Assembly: GCA_021838585.1 (NCBI GenBank)
Contig: JAKCDE010000002.1
Coordinates: 89,180 to 153,179, forward strand
Length of the DNA: 64,000 bases
Source: Nitrospirota bacterium
GTDB lineage: Bacteria; Nitrospirota_A; Leptospirillia; Leptospirillales; Leptospirillaceae
Reading direction: 5' to 3'
Under the pieces are notes generated by a model, which saw only the letters and a program-made list of their open reading frames with translations, was not told the DNA's origin and ran no database searches. Made by a program: the position numbers and the translations under genes. Shown here piece after piece: positions 7,628 to 17,065 of the stretch; positions within the stretch are counted from its first letter, which is position 1, and each line of letters starts with the position of its first letter.

Positions 7628-9515
7628 TCAGGATCTGTGCCCGATAACGATTTTTGAGACGGGCGGGAAGGGCGGGAATCGGACCGAAGATCCCGTTTCC
7701 GGGAAGGGAAGGCCCGAAGGGAGAAGGTTCGGCCAGAACCTCCTGGATGATCTCCTCCGTGGCCGACGAGAGGATGACCGAGGCGACACGGCAAAAGGGA
7801 GGATAGCCCAGAAGCCGCCGCTCTTCGAGAAGGCTGGCGTGAAAGGAGCGGATATCGTAGCCTTTGGCCCAGCCAAAAATCGGATTCTCCGGCTCCCGTG
7901 TCACGATAATGACGCGTCCACCCTCCCGGTGGCGTCCAACGCGTCCCGCCAACTGAATCCATAGGCCGAAGGCCCGCTCGCTCGCCCGATAATCGGGGAA
8001 GGCCAGCATGCCATCCGCCTCCAGAACAACTCCCAGCGTGACGCCCGGGATATCGTGGCCTTTGGCGACCACCTGGGTTCCGATAAGAATCTCTCCCTCT
8101 CCTTTCCGGAACCTTTCGATTTTATTCCAGCCCTCCTCCTTCTGGTCCTGATCCAGCCGGACGACCCGGGCCTCCGGATAAAGAGCCCGAAGGTCCTCTT
8201 CGAGCTTCTGGGTGGCGACTCCGCGAAGGTCCAGGTTGCGTCCCCGGCAGGCCGGACACAAAGTGGGAACGGCGAAGGAGGCCGCGCAGAAGTGGCAGAT
8301 CATCCGGCGTTCGGGAACCTTGTGAAGAACGAGCCGGACGGAGCAGGAGGGACAGGAGACGTGGGCGTGGCAATCCCGGCAGAGGAGCGTGGGGACGTAT
8401 CCCCGGCGGTTCAGCAGGATGACCGCCTGTTCCCCCCGGGAAAGCGTTCTTTCAAGGGCCTGGCGCACTTCGGAAGGGAGGGAAGTGGCGTCTCCCGAAG
8501 GGAGGACGAGGTCGATGGGTGGGAGGGAGAATCCCCCGATCCGGTGTGGGAGACGGATCGGGTGATATCGTCCCGAGGAGCTCTGGAACAGGGAGTCGGA
8601 AAGGGGGGTCGCAGATCCGAGAACGATCGGAATCCCCGCCTCCTGGGCCCGCTTGATGGCCAGGTTCCTCGCGTTGAAGGAGAGTCCTTCGTAGGCTTGG
8701 TAGGAGGGGTCGTGCTCTTCGTCCACGATGACCAGGCCCAGATTCGGAAGGGGGGCGAAAAGGGCGGACCGGGGTCCCACGACGATCCGGGTTCTTCCCG
8801 AAAGAATGCGGGCCCATCCCCGTGCACGGGTGGCCGGAGTCTGGCGGCTATGGACCGGGACGGTCTCCGGTGAGACCTGCTCCATGGAGCCCTGCAGGGG
8901 ACCCACGAGGCCGATTTCGGGGGTCAGGACAAGGACGGTCCGTCCTTCGGAAAGGACTTTGCCGGCCATCTCCTGGTAGAGGCGTGTCTTGCCCGATCCT
9001 GTGATTCCTTCGAGAAGAAAGGGGACAAAGCCTCCGGAAGCGCGTCGACCCTCCCATTCTGCAAAGGCCCGGTCCTGGTCGGGAGTCAGGGGCGACAGAG
9101 GGGCAAGAGGGGAAGGAGCCACTTCGTCCTTTGGCTCCATCAACTCCTTCCAGAAACGGGCCACCAGGGATCGTGGAGCCGAGAGCGACGGGGGAAGGGC
9201 GAAACGGACCAGAGAGCCAAGGGGAATCCGGTAATACCAGGATCCGAACTCGAGAAGCGGAAAAAGGGACTCCGGGAGAATGGGTTGAGGATCGGGAAAA
9301 TCGGCGATCTCCCGTGTTTCTCCGGTCCAGGGGGGGACCGATGCGGGCCAGACGATCCCGGTGACCAGACGACGTCCGAGGGGTACGATCACCCTTGTCC
9401 CGGCAAGGGGGAGGACGCGGCCTTCCGGAAGGCGGTATGTCAGGAAAGGGGATTCGAGGGGCTCGAGGGGCAGAACATTGACCTGACGGTCAGAGGGGCT
9501 TGATGTCGGGGGCAT
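7512..9515 (-). CDS. priA: Primosomal protein N' (PriA helicase)
   Basis: PriA reloads the replicative helicase at stalled or recombined forks. The 667-residue protein has an N-terminal DNA-binding region, a superfamily 2 helicase core with Walker A 'GITGSGKTRLYQ' and 'VDEEHDPSYQ', and the cysteine-rich zinc region with four CxxC pairs (CRDC, CPSC, CHFC, CPAC). Motif VI-like 'QLAGRVGRHREGG' follows. It is the last gene of rpiB-glyA-nrdR-priA and its start overlaps nrdR by 26 bases. Its 3' end overlaps the convergent M50 gene by 116 bases. Confidence 0.95.
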   Translation of the reverse strand: MPPTSSPSDRQVNVLPLEPLESPFLTYRLPEGRVLPLAGTRVIVPLGRRLVTGIVWPASVPPWTGETREIADFPDPQPILPESLFPLLEFGSWYYRIPLGSLVRFALPPSLSAPRSLVARFWKELMEPKDEVAPSPLAPLSPLTPDQDRAFAEWEGRRASGGFVPFLLEGITGSGKTRLYQEMAGKVLSEGRTVLVLTPEIGLVGPLQGSMEQVSPETVPVHSRQTPATRARGWARILSGRTRIVVGPRSALFAPLPNLGLVIVDEEHDPSYQAYEGLSFNARNLAIKRAQEAGIPIVLGSATPLSDSLFQSSSGRYHPIRLPHRIGGFSLPPIDLVLPSGDATSLPSEVRQALERTLSRGEQAVILLNRRGYVPTLLCRDCHAHVSCPSCSVRLVLHKVPERRMICHFCAASFAVPTLCPACRGRNLDLRGVATQKLEEDLRALYPEARVVRLDQDQKEEGWNKIERFRKGEGEILIGTQVVAKGHDIPGVTLGVVLEADGMLAFPDYRASERAFGLWIQLAGRVGRHREGGRVIIVTREPENPIFGWAKGYDIRSFHASLLEERRLLGYPPFCRVASVILSSATEEIIQEVLAEPSPFGPSLPGNGIFGPIPALPARLKNRYRAQILIKAPTVREIHDRLSRIREHYRPGKKILVEWQIDPFDLT

Positions 9516-9960
9516 GTTTCAATCGGGAAATTTCGAGGGCAAACTCTTCCGGATCCCTGAAGTTCTTATAGACGGAAGCGAACCGGACATAGGCCACATG
9601 ATCGATCCGGGAGAGATGGTCCATGACGAGTTCGCCGATCCTCTGGGAGGAAATCTCGGTCGAGGGAATTTCCGAGAGGGTCCGCTCGATGGTCCGGACG
9701 AGCTCCTCGATCGTTCCCGTCGGGACAGGCCTCTTCTGGAAGGCCCTCTGAAGCCCTTCCAGGAGCTTGTTCCGGTCGTAGGGCTCCCGCCTTCCGTCCT
9801 TCTTGACCACCATCGGCGCCGATTCCTGCACCCATTCGTAGGTGGTGAAACGATTCCGGCAGGAGGGGCATTCACGCCGACGGCGGATGCCCCGTCCGTC
9901 GGCGGTCAGCCGTGAGTCGATCACCTTCGAGTCGGAGGTGCGGCAGAAGGGACAGTTCAT
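9490..9960 (-). CDS. nrdR: Transcriptional repressor NrdR
   Basis: NrdR is the zinc-ribbon/ATP-cone regulator that represses ribonucleotide reductase genes according to dATP/ATP level. The start is fixed at ATG 9960 by the invariant N-terminus MNCPFC. Zinc ligands are CPFC and CPSC, with 'VIDSR' and 'RRRECPSC' between them, and the ATP-cone follows ('[16 protein letters not shown]'). At 156 residues it is of normal size. It overlaps the glyA stop by four bases (ATGA), a glyA-nrdR arrangement common in other bacteria. Confidence 0.95.
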   Translation of the reverse strand: MNCPFCRTSDSKVIDSRLTADGRGIRRRRECPSCRNRFTTYEWVQESAPMVVKKDGRREPYDRNKLLEGLQRAFQKRPVPTGTIEELVRTIERTLSEIPSTEISSQRIGELVMDHLSRIDHVAYVRFASVYKNFRDPEEFALEISRLKHAPDIKPL

Positions 9961-11225
9961 GTACGGGAGGAAGAAGGACTCTTCCGGATTTCTCCATAGA
10001 TGGGAAAGCGTGAAAGAAGGTCGCCTACCTCTCCGGAAATGCGCCGAAGGACCTCTTCCTTGCCCCGGCTTTCGAGGGCCTGGCGGATCCATCCCCCGAT
10101 CAGGAGCATTTCCTCGGGGCCCAGTCCGCGTGTTGTCGCCGCGGGAGTTCCGATGCGGATGCCGCTGGTGATCGTCGGGGGCTTGTCGTCGAAGGGAACC
10201 GCGTTCTTGTTCACGAAAATGCCGGCCTGGGACAGATAGTGTTCGGCGTCTTTTCCCGTCAGCCCCTGGGGTCTCAGGTCGATCAGGAGAAGGTGGTTGT
10301 CCGTCCCTCCGGTGAGCAGGCTGTAGCCGGCCTCCGACAGGGAGCGGGCGAGGACCCGGCAGTTTTCCAGAACCCGGCCCATGTAGTCCCGGAAGGAGGG
10401 GGCCAGGGCTTCGTTCAGCATCACCGCTTTGCCGGCCACGACATGCATCAGGGGTCCTCCCTGCATCATCGGAAAAACCGCCTTGTCGAGAGCCTTGGCC
10501 ATGGGCTCGCGGGAGAAGGCCATGCCCCCGCGAGGGCCGCGGAGGGTTTTGTGCGTGGAGGTTGTGACGAAGTCGGCCACGGGAAAGGGGGAAGGATGCA
10601 GGCCCGCGGCGACGAGGCCGGCGATGTGGGCCATATCCACGAGCAGGGTCGCCCCCACTTCGTCGGCGATCGCCCGGAAGGGGGCGAAGTCGATGGTCCG
10701 GGGATAGGAGCTCGCCCCGGCGATGATGATGCGCGGCCGGTGCTCCCGGGCCTGGGCCCGGAGCCCGTCGTAGTCGATCAGTCCGGTTTTCGGGTCGACC
10801 CCGTAGAAGACCGACTTGTAGTAGTGGCCTGAAAAGGAGACCTGGGAGCCGTGGGTCAGATGGCCGCCGTGGGCGAGGTTCATTCCGAGGATGGTGTCCC
10901 CGGGCTTGATCGCCGCAAGATAGACGGCCATGTTGGCCTGGGATCCGGAGTGGGGCTGGACATTCACGTGCTCCGCCCCGAAGAGGGTCCTGGCACGGGA
11001 GATGGCCAGCTCCTCGACCTGGTCGACCGCCTCGCAGCCGGCGTAGTATCTTCGGCCGGGATAGCCTTCGGCATACTTGTTGGTCATGACCGAGCCGACC
11101 GCCTCGAGGATGGAGGGGCTGACATAGTTCTCGGAGGCGATCAGGATCAAGCGATCCTGTTCCCGCTTCACTTCGTTCATGATCGCCTGATAGGTTTCGG
11201 GGTCTTTCTGTTCAAGCCAGAGCAT
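9957..11225 (-). CDS. glyA: Serine hydroxymethyltransferase
   Basis: GlyA interconverts serine and glycine and charges tetrahydrofolate with a one-carbon unit, using pyridoxal phosphate. The 422-residue protein shows 'LIASENYVS', '[17 protein letters not shown]', '[11 protein letters not shown]' and the cofactor lysine in '[14 protein letters not shown]'. The ATG at 11225 ([10 protein letters not shown]) is chosen; the frame can be extended to a TTG at 11270, but the extra residues do not look like the family N-terminus. It lies between rpiB and nrdR. Confidence 0.95.
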   Translation of the reverse strand: MLWLEQKDPETYQAIMNEVKREQDRLILIASENYVSPSILEAVGSVMTNKYAEGYPGRRYYAGCEAVDQVEELAISRARTLFGAEHVNVQPHSGSQANMAVYLAAIKPGDTILGMNLAHGGHLTHGSQVSFSGHYYKSVFYGVDPKTGLIDYDGLRAQAREHRPRIIIAGASSYPRTIDFAPFRAIADEVGATLLVDMAHIAGLVAAGLHPSPFPVADFVTTSTHKTLRGPRGGMAFSREPMAKALDKAVFPMMQGGPLMHVVAGKAVMLNEALAPSFRDYMGRVLENCRVLARSLSEAGYSLLTGGTDNHLLLIDLRPQGLTGKDAEHYLSQAGIFVNKNAVPFDDKPPTITSGIRIGTPAATTRGLGPEEMLLIGGWIRQALESRGKEEVLRRISGEVGDLLSRFPIYGEIRKSPSSSRT

Positions 11226-11318
11226 GGAATGTCGATCCTCTCTCGATAATGGGGCGGACAGGAGGGTCAACTCCCATCCGCCGGATGTCTGTATGCGGGG
11301 GACGGTGATTCCTGAAAA

Positions 11319-11783
11319 TCACGGACCCTCGAGGCGGGCGATCTTTTCCAGGCGACGGCCGTGACGGCCTCCCTCGAAAACGGTCGCCAAAAAGATGTCG
11401 AACCAGGTGATGGCCTGATCGGGAGAAATCTCCCGGCCGCCCATGGCGATGATGTTGGCATTGTTGTGCTGCCGGGCGAGGCGGGCGGAGCTTTCGTTAT
11501 AAAGAAGGGCGGCCCGGATCCCATGGATCTTGTTGGCGGCGATGCTCATTCCGATTCCGGTCCCGCAGACCAGAACGCCCAAGGAGGCAGGGTCGGAGAC
11601 GACGGCCCTTGCCACTTTTTCAGCAAAATCGGGATAATCGACCGATTCGTCGGTGTAGGTCCCCAGATCCTCGACAACCAGCCCCCTCATCTTGGCGTGG
11701 GCGATGAGAATCTCCTTGAGTTCCCGTCCCGCATGATCTGAACCGAAGAAGATATGAGACGGTGCGGTGCTGACGTTTGGCAT
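11319..11783 (-). CDS. rpiB: Ribose 5-phosphate isomerase B
   Basis: RpiB interconverts ribose 5-phosphate and ribulose 5-phosphate (pentose phosphate and Calvin-type pathways). The 154-residue product has the family signatures 'FFGSDHAGRELK', 'VDYPDFAEKVA' and 'GVLVCGTGIGMSIAANKIHGIRAAL', with the active-site cysteine in the CGTG loop. First gene of the rpiB-glyA-nrdR-priA block, separated from glyA by about 93 bases. Confidence 0.94.
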   Translation of the reverse strand: MPNVSTAPSHIFFGSDHAGRELKEILIAHAKMRGLVVEDLGTYTDESVDYPDFAEKVARAVVSDPASLGVLVCGTGIGMSIAANKIHGIRAALLYNESSARLARQHNNANIIAMGGREISPDQAITWFDIFLATVFEGGRHGRRLEKIARLEGP

Positions 11784-11806
11784 TGAAGAGATCGTTTCGT
11801 TTGATT

Positions 11807-11835
11807 ATTTTTGCGACAGATTTTGCCGGTGACAA
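11807..11835 (-). promoter_or_regulatory. Candidate promoter of the rpiB-glyA-nrdR-priA operon
   Basis: On the minus strand TTGTCA (11835-11830) is followed after 17 bases by AAAAAT (11812-11807). The -35 hexamer is antiparallel to, and shares bases with, that of the divergent promoter at 11829-11857. Confidence 0.35.
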
Positions 11836-11857
11836 ATTTACCAGCTTATCCTAAAAT
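11829..11857 (+). promoter_or_regulatory. Candidate promoter of the FN3 lipoprotein gene
   Basis: GTGACA (11829-11834), a 17-base spacer and TAAAAT (11852-11857) give five matches of six to each sigma-70 hexamer. The predicted leader is about 74 bases. Confidence 0.45.
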
Positions 11858-11937
11858 TATAGCATTGAAACGGATTGGATGCGACCCTGACACCTCCGGG
11901 CAAGCGGGATAATTTCCGATGAAGGGATGGATGAAAG

Positions 11938-12411
11938 ATGGGGAAATGGGGGGTTCGTTTTGTCAGTCCGGGGATTTTCGCCCTTCTCCTCCTGTCCGGA
12001 TGCACCGCGGATGCATGGAACAATCCCCACGGGCTTCTCGGAGGCCTGTTCTCTCCTTCGAAGCCCGGATCTTCGCAGACGGTGACACCTTCCAGCTCTG
12101 AAACGACCACAAAAAGCGGGCATTCCAGTTTCGGAACCGAACTTCAGCCCCCCACCTTTTCCCATGTCGTTCCCCTGAGCGAGGGGGACGGAATCTATCT
12201 CGAGTGGCGGCGCGTGAGCGATGTCACCGATTATCTCGTCTATAACGGCAATCGCCTGGTCGAAGATGTCCCGACAAATCAGGTCCGGATCACGGGACTC
12301 CTTCCCTGCACTCCCTACCAGTTCCGGATTTACAGTTCCAACGGAAAACGCGTCTCCAAAAACAGCCTTCTCGTGCGGGTTCATACCCGGGGCTGCCTCC
12401 GCACCCCCTAG
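11938..12411 (+). CDS. Lipoprotein with fibronectin type III-like domain
   Basis: A 157-residue predicted lipoprotein. The N-terminus ends in the lipobox LLSGC, so the mature protein would start at a lipid-modified cysteine (about residue 22). A serine/threonine-rich linker follows. The rest looks like a single FN3 module: 'DGIYLEWRRVSDVTDYLVYNG', then 'VRITGLLPCTPYQFRIYSSNGK'. FN3 modules usually mediate protein or carbohydrate contacts at the surface. No enzyme motif is present. It is convergent with the kinase-like pair. Confidence 0.7.
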   Translation: MGKWGVRFVSPGIFALLLLSGCTADAWNNPHGLLGGLFSPSKPGSSQTVTPSSSETTTKSGHSSFGTELQPPTFSHVVPLSEGDGIYLEWRRVSDVTDYLVYNGNRLVEDVPTNQVRITGLLPCTPYQFRIYSSNGKRVSKNSLLVRVHTRGCLRTP

Positions 12412-12427
12412 GGTCACTCAGGATTTG

Positions 12428-13090
12428 TCAGGAGAGGGAGCGGATGATCGGCCCCATGAGGCGCCGCATCCGGGACTGGGTTCGTTCGAGGCTCAGCGTC
12501 GCGTCCACCAGATGGAATCCGTACTCCTCCTTCATGGACTCGTACTCCGCAAGAACCCGCGACTGGAAGAGAGTATAGGATTCCCGGGGATTGGTGGAGA
12601 GGTTCATATCCATTCCCGCCTCGTAGAACTTGATGGGGCGCGTCCGGGTGATGCGCTGATAGGAGGTCTCGGGGTCGACGCGGAAGAAAAAGGTCAGGTC
12701 CGGAACGATGGCGAAGCTGAAATTCGAGACGAGCCATTTCCTGGGAATCCCCCGGGCACAGTCCCGGGCGATGGCGGTGAAGATATACCGGTCGGACAGG
12801 ACGATCATTCCGGCCTCCATGGCCGGAAGAATCTCATAGGTATAGCGGAAGCTGAAGTCGGCGGCATGAAGCAGGCTGAAGGCGTAGGGTGTCAGAACCT
12901 GCTTCTTCTTGGCCTTGCGGATGACGGGGGAGATGTCGGGGCTCGAATTCCAGGAGCTTTTGAGAACGCCGAAGCCCCGGGACTGGAGATAGTCCGCGAG
13001 TAGATCCATCTGGGTGGACTTCCCCGATCCGTCGATTCCCTCGACGACGACGAGCCGTCCCGGATAGGAGTGTGGGGGCGTGTGGCTCAC
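12428..13090 (-). CDS. Thymidylate-kinase-like protein, second of tandem pair
   Basis: A P-loop nucleoside monophosphate kinase-like protein of 220 residues. Walker A is 'EGIDGSGKSTQ'; the DR motif is intact in 'LSDRYIFTAIARD'; a conserved '[11 protein letters not shown]' follows. The GTG at 13090 is selected because it overlaps the stop of the preceding paralogue (GTGA), giving a P-loop near the N-terminus as usual. The pair resembles back-to-back tmk-like genes found in several phyla whose function is not established. Whether it phosphorylates dTMP is unknown; a housekeeping tmk may exist elsewhere. Confidence 0.75.
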   Translation of the reverse strand: MSHTPPHSYPGRLVVVEGIDGSGKSTQMDLLADYLQSRGFGVLKSSWNSSPDISPVIRKAKKKQVLTPYAFSLLHAADFSFRYTYEILPAMEAGMIVLSDRYIFTAIARDCARGIPRKWLVSNFSFAIVPDLTFFFRVDPETSYQRITRTRPIKFYEAGMDMNLSTNPRESYTLFQSRVLAEYESMKEEYGFHLVDATLSLERTQSRMRRLMGPIIRSLS

Positions 13091-13785
13091 CGGATCCCTT
13101 CCGAAAGGTCCCCCCCCTTGCGGTGGGCGACCAGAAGATTGTCGATCTTCGTCCGCAGTGACTTCTGCTGGCGATGGATGGGGGCCATGGCGTCGATGGT
13201 CTCCATTCCGTGCTTCCTGGCCATTTCCCGGTAGAGCTCGATGAGGCGGCGCTGGTAGATGACGAAGGAGTCCTTCTTGCGGCTGGAAAGATTCATGTCC
13301 ATTCCGGCCTCGTAGTAATCGAAGAAGCGTTCCTGACGGGTTTTCCAGTGGATTCTCTCGAGGAGGGACTCGACCGGCAGATCGAGGTAGAAGGTCTTTG
13401 CCGGAACAAGGGCGAAGTCGAAGATGTTCGCAATCCATTCCGGGGCGATCCCCCGGAGGATGGCCCGGCCGAAGACGGTGTAGACATACTGTTCGGCGAT
13501 CACGAGCTGGCCGGCTTCCAGGGCCGGAATGATCTGGTGCTCGAAACGGTCGACGAAGTCGGCGGCGTAGAGGAAGCTGAATGTGAGGGGATCCAGAAAA
13601 TTCTGTTGCTTGAGGTCGGAGATGGCCCGGCGAATGAGCTCGACGGTGTTGCAGGCTGAGACGACCACCGCCACCCCTCGGGACAGATAGTAATGCTTCA
13701 GAAGTTCGGCCTGTGTGGTTTTACCCGATCCGTCAGTGCCTTCGATGGCGATCAGGAGTCCGGGATACTGGGAGGTCCGTTCCAA
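13087..13785 (-). CDS. Thymidylate-kinase-like protein, first of tandem pair
   Basis: A 232-residue paralogue of the downstream gene, with Walker A '[11 protein letters not shown]' and the shared '[11 protein letters not shown]' segment. It differs at the DRY/DRH motif normally needed for phosphoryl transfer and dTMP binding: here the segment reads '[14 protein letters not shown]', replacing Asp-Arg by Glu-Gln. The family fold is clear but catalytic competence is doubtful. The two genes overlap by four bases and are probably translated together, suggesting a heteromeric product. Confidence 0.75.
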   Translation of the reverse strand: MERTSQYPGLLIAIEGTDGSGKTTQAELLKHYYLSRGVAVVVSACNTVELIRRAISDLKQQNFLDPLTFSFLYAADFVDRFEHQIIPALEAGQLVIAEQYVYTVFGRAILRGIAPEWIANIFDFALVPAKTFYLDLPVESLLERIHWKTRQERFFDYYEAGMDMNLSSRKKDSFVIYQRRLIELYREMARKHGMETIDAMAPIHRQQKSLRTKIDNLLVAHRKGGDLSEGIR

Positions 13786-14125
13786 CAGGAATCTTCCTTG
13801 GAGAGTGGGTGGTGTGCCCGGTCCGGGGCTCGATTCAAAAAGCTATCAGCCACGACTGGTAAAGTCAAGCAAGAGGGGCTCTTCCGGTTCCGGTTCGAGC
13901 AGGCTTGCATTCTGGTTTTGCGGGCGGTATAGTTCGTGCGGAAACATTTCCCGGCCTGGAGCTCCTCTTCCGGCCCCTTTTCTTCTTCCCTCAGGCGATG
14001 AAGCCTGGGCTCATTTCAATCCAAACGTCACCGAAGACGACATCAACATTCATTCATGCATTCATGGCATCCACGGAAAAAGTCCCGTTCCGGGGAGGGA
14101 TCCCGCTTCATCTGAGGAGGTGACC
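13786..14125. other. 340-base divergent intergenic region upstream of the hydrogenase operon
   Basis: No gene seen. It holds a candidate hydrogenase promoter (13905-13933), a possible minus-strand -35 TTGACT (13868-13863) for the kinase-like pair, a small hairpin CAGGC/GCCTG (13992-14007), a short run of CATTCAT repeats near 14047-14064, and an AGGAGG ribosome-binding site at 14115-14120. No GG-N10-GC sigma-54 element was found. Confidence 0.5.
13905..13933 (+). promoter_or_regulatory. Candidate hydrogenase operon promoter
   Basis: TATAGT (13928-13933) is a good -10. TTGCAT lies 17 bases upstream (13905-13910) and is a poor -35, as expected if an activator is required. The leader to the small-subunit ATG would be about 185 bases, room for regulatory sites. 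Confidence 0.3.
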
Positions 14126-15220
14126 ATGTCCGAGACTGTCTACGAGGTCATGCGAAGCCAGGGAATCACACGAAGAAGTTTTCTCAAGTTCTGCAGCGTC
14201 ATGGCCGCCGGCCTGTCGCTGGGGCCGACCTATGTCTATGACATCGCCCGGGCCCTTGAAACCAAGCCGCGCGTCCCCGTGCTCTGGCTCCATGGACTCG
14301 AATGCACCTGCTGCAGCGAATCCTTCATCCGTTCTTCCCATCCCCTGGCCAAGGACGTCATCCTGTCGATGATCTCGCTGGACTACGACGACACCCTCAT
14401 GGCGGCGGCGGGCTTCCAGGCGGAGGCCTGCATCGACGACATCATGCAGAAATACCCCGGAGAATACATCCTGGCCGTCGAGGGGAATCCCCCGTTGAAC
14501 GAGGACGGGATGTACTGCATCGTCGGAGGGAAACCCTTCGTCGAGCAGCTCAAACGGGTTGCGGCGAAGGCCAAGGCCGTCATCGCCTGGGGCTCCTGTG
14601 CGTCGTGGGGTTGCGTCCAGGCCGCAAAGCCCAATCCGACGCAGGCCACGCCCATCCACAAGGTCCTGACCGACCACTCGGTGATCAAGATCCCCGGGTG
14701 TCCCCCCATCGCCGAGGTGATGACCGGCGTCATCACCTACATCACGGCCTTCGGCCGCCTTCCCGCCCTCGACAGGGAAGGACGACCCAAGATGTTTTAC
14801 AGCCAGAGGATCCACGACAAGTGCTACCGGCGACCGAACTTCGACGCGGGCCAGTACGTCGAGCGATGGGACGACGAGGGGGCCCGGAAGGGGTATTGTC
14901 TCTACAAGGTCGGATGCAAGGGGCCGGTCACCTACAACGCCTGCTCCACGATCGGCTGGAACAACGGAGTCTCCTTCCCGATCAAGTCAGGCCACGGATG
15001 CATCGGGTGCTCCGAAAAGGATTTCTGGGACAAGGGGCCCTTCTACAAGCATCTGTCCCATATCGAGGGATTCGGGGTCGAGGCCGACGCCGACACCATC
15101 GGGATGGTCGCGCTGGGGGCGGCGGGCGCCGGAGTGGCGGCCCATGCGGTTCTCACAGGAATACGAAAACCCGGGCGGGAAGAGGCCCGGGACCAGCCAA
15201 ACGACAAGGGCCAGGTCTGA
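14126..15220 (+). CDS. hyaA: Uptake [NiFe] hydrogenase small subunit, oxygen-tolerant type
   Basis: The small subunit relays electrons from the NiFe site through three iron-sulfur clusters. ATG 14126 has a perfect AGGAGG and gives 364 residues. A Tat signal 'RRSFLKF' (residues 16-22) precedes the mature part, and a C-terminal membrane helix (about 325-346) anchors it. Proximal-cluster ligands are CTCC (C60, C62, C63), 'GSCASWGC' (C158, C163) and 'PGCPP' (C192). The extra C62 and C163 are those of the [4Fe-3S] cluster of group 1d oxygen-tolerant enzymes. Distal ligands are H230, C233, C258 and C264; medial ligands are C273, C292 and C295. Confidence 0.96.
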   Translation: MSETVYEVMRSQGITRRSFLKFCSVMAAGLSLGPTYVYDIARALETKPRVPVLWLHGLECTCCSESFIRSSHPLAKDVILSMISLDYDDTLMAAAGFQAEACIDDIMQKYPGEYILAVEGNPPLNEDGMYCIVGGKPFVEQLKRVAAKAKAVIAWGSCASWGCVQAAKPNPTQATPIHKVLTDHSVIKIPGCPPIAEVMTGVITYITAFGRLPALDREGRPKMFYSQRIHDKCYRRPNFDAGQYVERWDDEGARKGYCLYKVGCKGPVTYNACSTIGWNNGVSFPIKSGHGCIGCSEKDFWDKGPFYKHLSHIEGFGVEADADTIGMVALGAAGAGVAAHAVLTGIRKPGREEARDQPNDKGQV

Positions 15221-15253
15221 CGGAGAGTCACGACAAGGGAAGGAGCTTCTCCC

Positions 15254-17047
15254 ATGAGTGTCTACGAAACGCAGGGATTCCGCCTCGACAACTCGGGACG
15301 GCGGGTCGTGGTCGATCCCGTGACACGGATCGAAGGCCATCTGAGGTGCGAGGTCAACATCGACCACGACAACGTGATCCGGAACGCGGTCAGCTCGGGA
15401 ACGATGTGGCGAGGGATCGAGACGATCCTCAAGGGGAGGGATCCCCGGGACGCCTGGGCCTTCACCCAGCGCATCTGCGGGGTCTGCACGGGGGTCCATG
15501 CCCTGGTCTCGGTGCGGACGGTGGAGGATGCCCTGGGGATCCGGATCCCCGAAAACGCGAACATCATCCGGAACCTCATGCACGCCACCCTCTTTGCCCA
15601 GGACCACTTGGTCCACTTCTACCATCTCCACGCCATGGACTGGGTGGATGTTCCGGATGCGCTCAAGGCTGACCCCCGCGAGACATCCGCGATCGCCCAG
15701 AAGATTTCACGCTGGCCGAATTCTTCCCCGGGATACTTCAGGGACGTCCAGAACCGGCTCAAAAAGTTTGTCGAGTCGGGTCAGCTGGGTCCCTTCGCCA
15801 ACGGGTACTGGGGCAATGCGTCCTACCGGCTCCCGTCGGCGGTCAACCTTCTGGCGGTGACGCACTATCTCGAGGCGCTCGACTTCCAGAAGGATATCGT
15901 CAAGATCCAGACCATCTTCGGGGGAAAGAACCCCCATCCCAACTGGCTGGTGGGAGGGGTTCCCTGCGCGATCAACATCGACGGGGACCTTGCGTCCGGA
16001 GCGCCCATCAATATGGAGCGGCTGAACTTCGTCTCCGGGATCATCGACCGGACGATCGCCTTCATTGACCAGGTCTACATTCCGGATCTCGTCGCCATCG
16101 CCTCCTACTACAAGAACTGGCTCTACGGGGCCGGCTTGTCGGGGCAGAATGTCCTGGCTTACGGAGAGTTTCCCGACCGGGCCAACAATGACAGTCCCGA
16201 CAACCTCCTCCTTCCCCGCGGGGCCATTGTGAACGGGGATCTCTCCACCGTTCATCCCGTCGATCTCCGCAACCCCGAAGAGGTGAAGGAGTACGTCGTC
16301 CATTCCTGGTATCGCTATCCCGACGAGACGAAGGGACTTCATCCCTGGGATGGAATCACCGATCCGCACTATGTCCTGGGGAAAAGGGCGAAAGGGACGC
16401 CCACGGACATCCAGGAGCTTGACGAAGAGGGAAAGTATTCCTTCATCAAGGCTCCCCGCTGGAATGGCCACGCCATGGAGGTCGGCCCCCTGGCCCGCTG
16501 GATCGTCGGCTACGCGCTTAAAAAACCGGAGTTCAAGGAGCCTGTCGACAATCTGCTCGGGACGCTCGGCCTCCCGGTTTCGGCCCTCTTTTCCACCCTG
16601 GGGAGAACGGCGGCCCGGGGTCTCGAGGCCTCCTGGGCCGCCCACAAGATGCGGTATTTCCACGACCGGCTCATGGCCAACATCCGGGCCGGGGACACGT
16701 CGACCGCCAACACCGAAAAATGGGAGCCGTCCACATGGCCCCGGGAGTGCAAGGGGGTGGGGTCCGGCGAAGCGCCAAGGGGCGCTCTCGCCCACTGGCT
16801 CAGGATCCGGGACGAAAAGATCGAGAACTACCAGGCGGTGGTTCCGACGACATGGAATGCGTCTCCCCGCGACCCGAAGGGTCAGATCGGGGCCTACGAG
16901 GCGGCCCTCCTGAACACCCCGCTCTCGAATCCGAAGCAGCCGCTGGAGATCCTGCGGACCCTGCACAGCTTCGATCCCTGCCTGGCCTGTTCGACCCACA
17001 TCATGGGCCCGGCCGGCGAACCTCTTCACAGCGTCAAAGTCTGCTGA
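15254..17047 (+). CDS. hyaB: Uptake [NiFe] hydrogenase large subunit
   Basis: Catalytic subunit that splits H2 at a NiFe(CN)2CO centre. The 597-residue precursor carries both nickel motifs: '[11 protein letters not shown]' (C75, C78) and the C-terminal 'DPCLACSTH' (C576, C579, H582). Fifteen residues follow H582, ending VKVC; this is the peptide removed by the endoprotease after nickel insertion. '[12 protein letters not shown]' near residue 20-31 is the usual group 1 N-terminal motif. It lies 33 bases after the small subunit gene and is exported with it by the Tat route, piggy-back. Confidence 0.97.
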   Translation: MSVYETQGFRLDNSGRRVVVDPVTRIEGHLRCEVNIDHDNVIRNAVSSGTMWRGIETILKGRDPRDAWAFTQRICGVCTGVHALVSVRTVEDALGIRIPENANIIRNLMHATLFAQDHLVHFYHLHAMDWVDVPDALKADPRETSAIAQKISRWPNSSPGYFRDVQNRLKKFVESGQLGPFANGYWGNASYRLPSAVNLLAVTHYLEALDFQKDIVKIQTIFGGKNPHPNWLVGGVPCAINIDGDLASGAPINMERLNFVSGIIDRTIAFIDQVYIPDLVAIASYYKNWLYGAGLSGQNVLAYGEFPDRANNDSPDNLLLPRGAIVNGDLSTVHPVDLRNPEEVKEYVVHSWYRYPDETKGLHPWDGITDPHYVLGKRAKGTPTDIQELDEEGKYSFIKAPRWNGHAMEVGPLARWIVGYALKKPEFKEPVDNLLGTLGLPVSALFSTLGRTAARGLEASWAAHKMRYFHDRLMANIRAGDTSTANTEKWEPSTWPRECKGVGSGEAPRGALAHWLRIRDEKIENYQAVVPTTWNASPRDPKGQIGAYEAALLNTPLSNPKQPLEILRTLHSFDPCLACSTHIMGPAGEPLHSVKVC

Positions 17048-17065
17048 GGCAGACGGGAGGGATCC

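Noticed and set aside
13786..14125. Sigma-54 promoter for the hydrogenase operon
   Set aside because: I looked for GG-N10-GC with TGGC/TTGC halves, as in some hydrogenase operons, and found none. A sigma-70-like -10 is the better reading.
13715..14125. N-terminal extension of the hydrogenase small subunit frame
   Set aside because: The frame is open upstream, but the Tat signal and the AGGAGG site both place the start at 14126.
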